A stretch of DNA of 5,491 nucleotides, from NCBI GenBank assembly GCA_041685555.1, contig JAWLFN010000190.1, forward strand, positions 1 to 5,491. Reading direction: 5' to 3'. Positions 5,390-5,491 of this stretch are shown piece by piece. Below the pieces are notes generated by a model. That model was not told the origin of the DNA and made no database searches. It saw only the letters and a program-made list of their open reading frames with translations. Each line of letters starts with the position of its first letter. The stretch's first letter is position 1. Both the position numbers and the translations under genes were made by a program. The DNA comes from PWQG01 sp041685555. Lineage in GTDB: Bacteria > Pseudomonadota > Gammaproteobacteria > Pseudomonadales > Pseudohongiellaceae.

Positions 5390-5491
5390 TGTAGCAGGCA
5401 GGTTGGAGTGATGTAGAGAAAGACTCCGGACATTGAGTCCGGCACAGACAGTAGAGTCTTGTGGGCGGGCATCGCGTTGGCGGAGCGTCGG
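5390..5491. other. non-coding tail with small nested inverted repeats
   Basis: No supported gene. AGACTC (5421-5426) pairs with GAGTCT (5454-5459), and inside it CCGGA (5426-5430) pairs with TCCGG (5438-5442); GACTC/GAGTC (5422-5426/5435-5439) is a competing pairing. TGATGTAG occurs twice (5387-5394 and 5409-5416), the first copy including the methyltransferase stop codon. This could be a weak transcript end or part of an intergenic repeat that continues beyond the right edge. Confidence 0.3.

Noticed and set aside
5390..5491. Minus-strand coding frame starting at an ATG near 5473
   Set aside because: The frame stays open but has no ribosome site or recognisable motif, and it runs into the methyltransferase on the opposite strand.

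Overview
The window looks like chromosomal DNA of a GC-rich gammaproteobacterium. The evidence is a 529-residue peptide chain release factor 3 of the proteobacterial type, high-GC codon use, and -10 boxes of the TATACT/TAGAAT kind in short intergenic gaps. The genus cannot be fixed from the sequence alone. Most of the genes are ordinary single-gene units, and there is no prophage, CRISPR array, transposase, rRNA or tRNA that I can support.

Layout from left to right: (1) the last 39 codons of an AraC-family regulator, cut by the left edge (+); (2) a CtaA/COX15-type heme A synthase (+); (3) a small PAP2-family membrane phosphatase (-), whose end overlaps the heme A synthase tail-to-tail by 26 bases; (4) a roughly 200-base divergent control region holding a Pho-box-like site that faces the phosphatase, an inverted repeat, a 20-base-period direct repeat and a likely promoter for the next gene; (5) an exported class C beta-lactamase-like serine hydrolase (+); (6) prfC, encoding RF3 (+); (7) a 175-base gap with a perfect 14-bp GC-rich inverted repeat; (8) a SAM-dependent methyltransferase gene that keeps its reading frame but appears to have lost about 80 internal codons (+); (9) a 102-base non-coding tail with small nested inverted repeats.

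The genes do not form an obvious pathway. CtaA makes heme A for terminal oxidases, the PAP2 enzyme removes phosphate from a lipid or phospho-substrate at the membrane, the serine hydrolase acts in the periplasm, and RF3 recycles release factors on ribosomes. Each appears to have its own promoter. The points most worth a second look are the in-frame-deleted methyltransferase, the Pho-box-like site upstream of the phosphatase, the hairpin (possibly a pseudoknot) after prfC, and an Asn in CtaA where the B. subtilis enzyme has a heme-ligand His. I found no convincing new multi-gene system.
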